Part shown: in pieces, positions 61,131 to 64,000 of the stretch
Numbering within the stretch: position 1 is the first letter of the stretch
How the letters are laid out: the number at the start of each line of letters is the position of its first letter
DNA from: Streptomyces diastatochromogenes
GTDB taxonomy: Bacteria; Actinomycetota; Actinomycetes; Streptomycetales; Streptomycetaceae
DNA: 64,000 nucleotides
NCBI RefSeq assembly: GCF_002242805.1
Contig: NZ_MCGQ01000010.1
Coordinates: 132,726 to 196,725 of the forward strand
Direction of reading: 5' to 3'
The notes under the pieces: generated by a model
Databases searched by the model: none
Told to the model about the DNA's origin: nothing
The model's input: only the letters and a program-made list of their open reading frames with translations
Translations under genes and position numbers: made by a program

Positions 61131-64000
61131 TGCGGATCTCGCAGTCTTCCGGGTGGCCGCTCATGTAGTCGAGGACGTCGCGCAGGGCGCCGGGCTTGCT
61201 GCGGCAAAAGCCAGCGTCGCCAACGATGATCAAGCCGTAGCGGGCGCGGGAGAGAGCGACGTTGATGCGGCGCCAGTAGGGCTGGCCAAGGAATCCGAAG
61301 CGACCGCTGATGTTGCTTCGGGTCACGGAGAACACGACGAGATCGCATTCTCGACCCTGTACCGCGTCGACGGAGAGCACTTCTGGAGCGATGTGCTTGA
61401 GTCTCAGGGAGGCTAGGCGTTTGGTGAGTTCTTCGACCTGGCGGCCGTAGGGGGCGATCAGCAGGACGTCGAGGCGCTTGCCGTCGGGAGTCTTGATCAC
61501 CCCCTTGTCGATGGCCCGGTCGATGACTTCCAGGCGTCGCATCGCGAGTTGGCCCTCAAGGCGGTTTGAAACGCTGGTTTGTGCGGCGGACTGCTCGTCC
61601 TCGCGGCGGTTCGGCAGAGCGCTGGTGTCCAGCCACAGGACGGGTTTGTTGACCGTGCTGTAGCCGGGAAGGACATGGTCGTTGGGCGAGATTAGCTTGT
61701 TGTCGTAGAAGCAGCTGCTGATCATGTTGCCGATCGCCGGGGTCATCCGGTACTGCTCGCGCAGCAGGTGCTTGACGGGTGCCTTGGTGGAGTTGGCGAA
61801 GTACTGGAACAGGGTGGTCTTCACCAGCTCGGGGATGAGCTGGTGATCGGCCATGATCTTTTCATCGCGCAGCAGATCCTCATCGATGGGAGGCAGCTGG
61901 TTGGTGTCGCCGACCAGCACCCATCGCTTGGCCCTGGCCATTGGCACCAACGCCTCGGTCGCGGTCGCCTTGGACGCCTCGTCGAAGATGCACAGGTCGA
62001 ATTCGAGATCCCGGGCCGCCGGGTGGCCGAGGAAGCCGAGCGCGGTGCCGCCGATGACGCGCCGGGTGCGCAGGAAGCCCGCGATCAGGTTCTGGTCGGT
62101 GCCGATTCGCTGCAGCCATTCGCCCTGGAGGCGCAGCAGGTGCATCAGTTCCCTGCCGGTCCCGGCCGGGCCGAGGAGCGCCTCGACCACGTCGCGGGCG
62201 TCTGCGGCGCTCATTTCCTCGCGGAGGGTGAGTTCGCCGTCGAGCATGGTCTGCACTTCGGCGAACAGCTCTGCCCGCTGTTCGAGGAGCTGTTCTCGAC
62301 GGGCTCGGGTGGTGACGACTTCCTCGCCGAGCTCTCTGGCGGAGGTGGTGCGCTCAGGCACAGGCTGGTTCGCCAGCTCGTCGAGGCGGGCCGTCACATG
62401 GGCGAGGTCGGCGGCCACGGCGGCGAGTTCTTCCAGCACCAGGGCCGCTTTGAGGTGGCTGGGCTGCTGGCCGCTGTTGGCGGCCACGCTCTCCAGATGC
62501 CGTTCTGCGCGCGTCCGGACACCCTGGGTCCACTTCTTGACTTGCCGGTCGAGCAGCAGCGGCTGTGCGCTTTCAGCGACGCGTGGATCGTCGACGCGGC
62601 CGAGGCGGACGAGTTCGGTGATGCCTGCGTCTTCAAGGCGCTTGAGGGCATTGTCGATGGCGATGTGGGTCTGGCTGACGATGAGGATGCGGGCGGTGGG
62701 ATGCCGGCTGAGGGTCTGCTCGACGATCTCAGCGATCACGGTCGTCTTGCCAGTGCCGGGTGGTCCCTCGACGAGCAGTAGGTCCTGGGTGCCCAGGGCG
62801 TGGGCGACGACGTCCCGTTTGCTCTGGTCGAGGTCGGCGCGGACCCAGGTGGTGACTTCGGTGGGCGGGCCGACCTCAAGGACTCCGGGGTTATCGATGA
62901 TCTGCCGCAGGTCGAGATTTGCGGTCTGGCCGGCGGCGACCGCGGTAAGTGCGTCGCGCTGCCGGTTGATCGCGTTCTGGCTGGGTCCGAGGAAGGGGAG
63001 CAGTACCCCCCGGGCGGGCAGGACGGCCTGGGGACGCGTCATTCGCAGGACGACGGTGTCGTCAGTGCGGTTGGTGATCTCGCCACGGTCGATGGGCCGA
63101 CTGTAGGGGTACTCCGCGACGGACCACTCTTCACCGATTTCGGCGGTAGTGTCGGGCGCGGCGAGATGGAAGACTCGGGTGCGGCCGCCGCCTTCCAGCC
63201 GTTCGTACTGGATCGGCTGCCGCCCGTTGGCCGCCGCTTCCTCACGGGCTTCCAGGACGCGGCGCCAGCCGTCGAACAGGTCGCCGAGCTGCTGGCGCTT
63301 ACCCTCCTTGGCCTGTGTCTCGCGTGCGTCAAGTTCTTCGTTGAGGCTGTCCAGCAGCAGGTTGAGGCCGTCGTACGCCGGGTCCTCGCCCGGATCGTTG
63401 AACGTCCAGGTGAGGATGGGGCCGAGTTTGAGGGCGGACGCACGGCGCTTGGCCATCCATTCCTCTGCTCGTTCCTCGGCCGAAACGATGACGCATCGGT
63501 CGCTTTGATCCTCGTCGTTGACCAGGCGCAGGAACAGACTCTGGCCGAACACCCGCACCGTGCCGGTGTCGACTTCGTCGCTCTGCGCGTTGTAGCCGTA
63601 GTCGACATGAACCGTGCCGGAGATGTCCGCGAGCACCGTGTTCTTCACCGCATCCCAGTCGATCTCTTCTCCGGCCGGGGTGGTGCTCAAGCTTTCGGCC
63701 GCGCGACGGGTCATCTTCAGCCAGAGCGCGTTGCGTTGGCGAGCATCACGGTTTTCGCAGACCCGTTCGGCCTCCAGGAGCCGGTGTTCGAGGACGATAG
63801 CGTTGGCTGGCCGCTTCTTCGGGTCAAGGTCGATGCAGGTTCTGAGGACGTTGCGGATCTCGGTGTCGAGTTCCAGACCGTCGAGTACCGTCGCCAGATC
63901 GTGGTAGTCACGTGCCTGGCTGCGGGAGAGGACCTGAATGGCCAGGACCGCGTAGGCGTACACGTCACGGACGTACGGGACTGCCTCGCTCTGCTCGGGC
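61117..64000 (-). CDS. Protein-kinase-SF1 helicase fusion, cut by right edge (MkoA-like)
   Basis: Only the C-terminal 960 or so residues are in the window. The first 75 look like the end of a Ser/Thr kinase C-lobe: SEAVPYVRDVYAYAVLAIQVL, then CIDLDPKKRP with the conserved Arg. Later comes a UPF1/COG1112-type helicase: Walker A VEGPPGTGKTTVIAEIV (about 62740-62770), DLCIFDEASKA (about 61965-61995), VGDTNQLPPIDED, REQYRMTPAIGNMI, SVDAVQGRECDLVVFSV and INVALSRARYGLIIVGD. A helical insertion lies between the two helicase halves. A kinase-helicase upstream of a PLD gene is the type I Mokosh architecture. Confidence 0.82.
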   Translation of the reverse strand, partial: PEQSEAVPYVRDVYAYAVLAIQVLSRSQARDYHDLATVLDGLELDTEIRNVLRTCIDLDPKKRPANAIVLEHRLLEAERVCENRDARQRNALWLKMTRRAAESLSTTPAGEEIDWDAVKNTVLADISGTVHVDYGYNAQSDEVDTGTVRVFGQSLFLRLVNDEDQSDRCVIVSAEERAEEWMAKRRASALKLGPILTWTFNDPGEDPAYDGLNLLLDSLNEELDARETQAKEGKRQQLGDLFDGWRRVLEAREEAAANGRQPIQYERLEGGGRTRVFHLAAPDTTAEIGEEWSVAEYPYSRPIDRGEITNRTDDTVVLRMTRPQAVLPARGVLLPFLGPSQNAINRQRDALTAVAAGQTANLDLRQIIDNPGVLEVGPPTEVTTWVRADLDQSKRDVVAHALGTQDLLLVEGPPGTGKTTVIAEIVEQTLSRHPTARILIVSQTHIAIDNALKRLEDAGITELVRLGRVDDPRVAESAQPLLLDRQVKKWTQGVRTRAERHLESVAANSGQQPSHLKAALVLEELAAVAADLAHVTARLDELANQPVPERTTSARELGEEVVTTRARREQLLEQRAELFAEVQTMLDGELTLREEMSAADARDVVEALLGPAGTGRELMHLLRLQGEWLQRIGTDQNLIAGFLRTRRVIGGTALGFLGHPAARDLEFDLCIFDEASKATATEALVPMARAKRWVLVGDTNQLPPIDEDLLRDEKIMADHQLIPELVKTTLFQYFANSTKAPVKHLLREQYRMTPAIGNMISSCFYDNKLISPNDHVLPGYSTVNKPVLWLDTSALPNRREDEQSAAQTSVSNRLEGQLAMRRLEVIDRAIDKGVIKTPDGKRLDVLLIAPYGRQVEELTKRLASLRLKHIAPEVLSVDAVQGRECDLVVFSVTRSNISGRFGFLGQPYWRRINVALSRARYGLIIVGDAGFCRSKPGALRDVLDYMSGHPEDCEIRNAYL

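Larger units (their letters stand above)
34760..64000. mobile_element. Putative genomic island (left end seen, right end outside)
   Basis: The stretch runs from the methyltransferase scar to the right edge. It holds a Pycsar-like cassette, integrase-excisionase-relaxase genes, a lanthipeptide operon and a Mokosh-like pair, with no housekeeping gene. The intact methyltransferase body, expected on the minus strand at the other end, is not in the window, so the island would extend further right. It could also be two or more elements side by side. Confidence 0.45.

Overview
The window is high-GC actinobacterial DNA, most likely from Streptomyces. The evidence is GC-rich third codon positions, GTG/TTG/CTG starts, ATGA-type overlaps, and the families present: a large NRPS, FxLD lanthipeptide genes, HTH-TPR regulators and RsbW-like ATPases. 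No rRNA, tRNA or CRISPR array was seen. All functional names come from reading motifs, not from database searches.

Region 1 (1 to about 25.6 kb) is most of a quinoxaline-type bis-intercalator depsipeptide cluster of the echinomycin/triostin kind. Two NRPS genes on the minus strand (one cut by the left edge) encode C-A(Ser)-T-E-C-A-T followed by C-A(Cys-like). This is the order of the echinomycin synthetases Ecm6 and Ecm7. The chromophore genes are an A-T didomain for an aromatic amino acid, a P450, a thioesterase, a tryptophan 2,3-dioxygenase, a kynurenine-monooxygenase-like flavoenzyme, an isopropylmalate-dehydrogenase-like enzyme and an aryl-AMP ligase. Together they fit conversion of tryptophan to quinoxaline-2-carboxylate and its activation. 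A thioredoxin-reductase-like dithiol oxidase with a CPFC motif would close the disulfide. A small SAM methyltransferase would turn it into a thioacetal. A UvrA-like ATPase is the expected self-resistance protein. Related 17-bp imperfect palindromes in two divergent intergenic regions suggest a shared operator.

Region 2 (25.6 to 34.7 kb) looks chromosomal. It holds an ornithine-cyclodeaminase-like remnant, a membrane protein with a RHIM-like amyloid motif beside a degenerate M48-protease-like protein, an ABC exporter with a two-component system, and an MFS transporter divergent from a LysR regulator with an operator between them.

Region 3 (34.7 kb to the right end) looks like a genomic island. 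It begins at a C-terminal scrap of a TrmA/RumA-type RNA methyltransferase gene, a plausible integration scar. It carries (a) a Pycsar-like cassette (two-TM effector, Crp/Fnr protein, class III cyclase) followed by three tightly coupled genes of unknown function; (b) an integrative mobilizable element core (tyrosine integrase, excisionase, XRE repressor with two matching operators, replication initiator with internal iteron-like repeats, DnaC-like loader, Spd-like membrane protein, MobC-like protein, relaxase); (c) an FxLD class I lanthipeptide operon (precursor, LanB, LanC, a frameshifted SpaB_C-like segment, an isoaspartate-methyltransferase homologue, a helical protein); (d) a small Cys-rich protein, an RsbW-like ATPase, an HTH-TPR regulator and a GNAT acetyltransferase; and (e) a PLD-nuclease gene with a kinase-helicase gene cut by the right edge, matching the architecture of a type I Mokosh anti-phage system. 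The island would thus combine defence, mobility and peptide-antibiotic functions.
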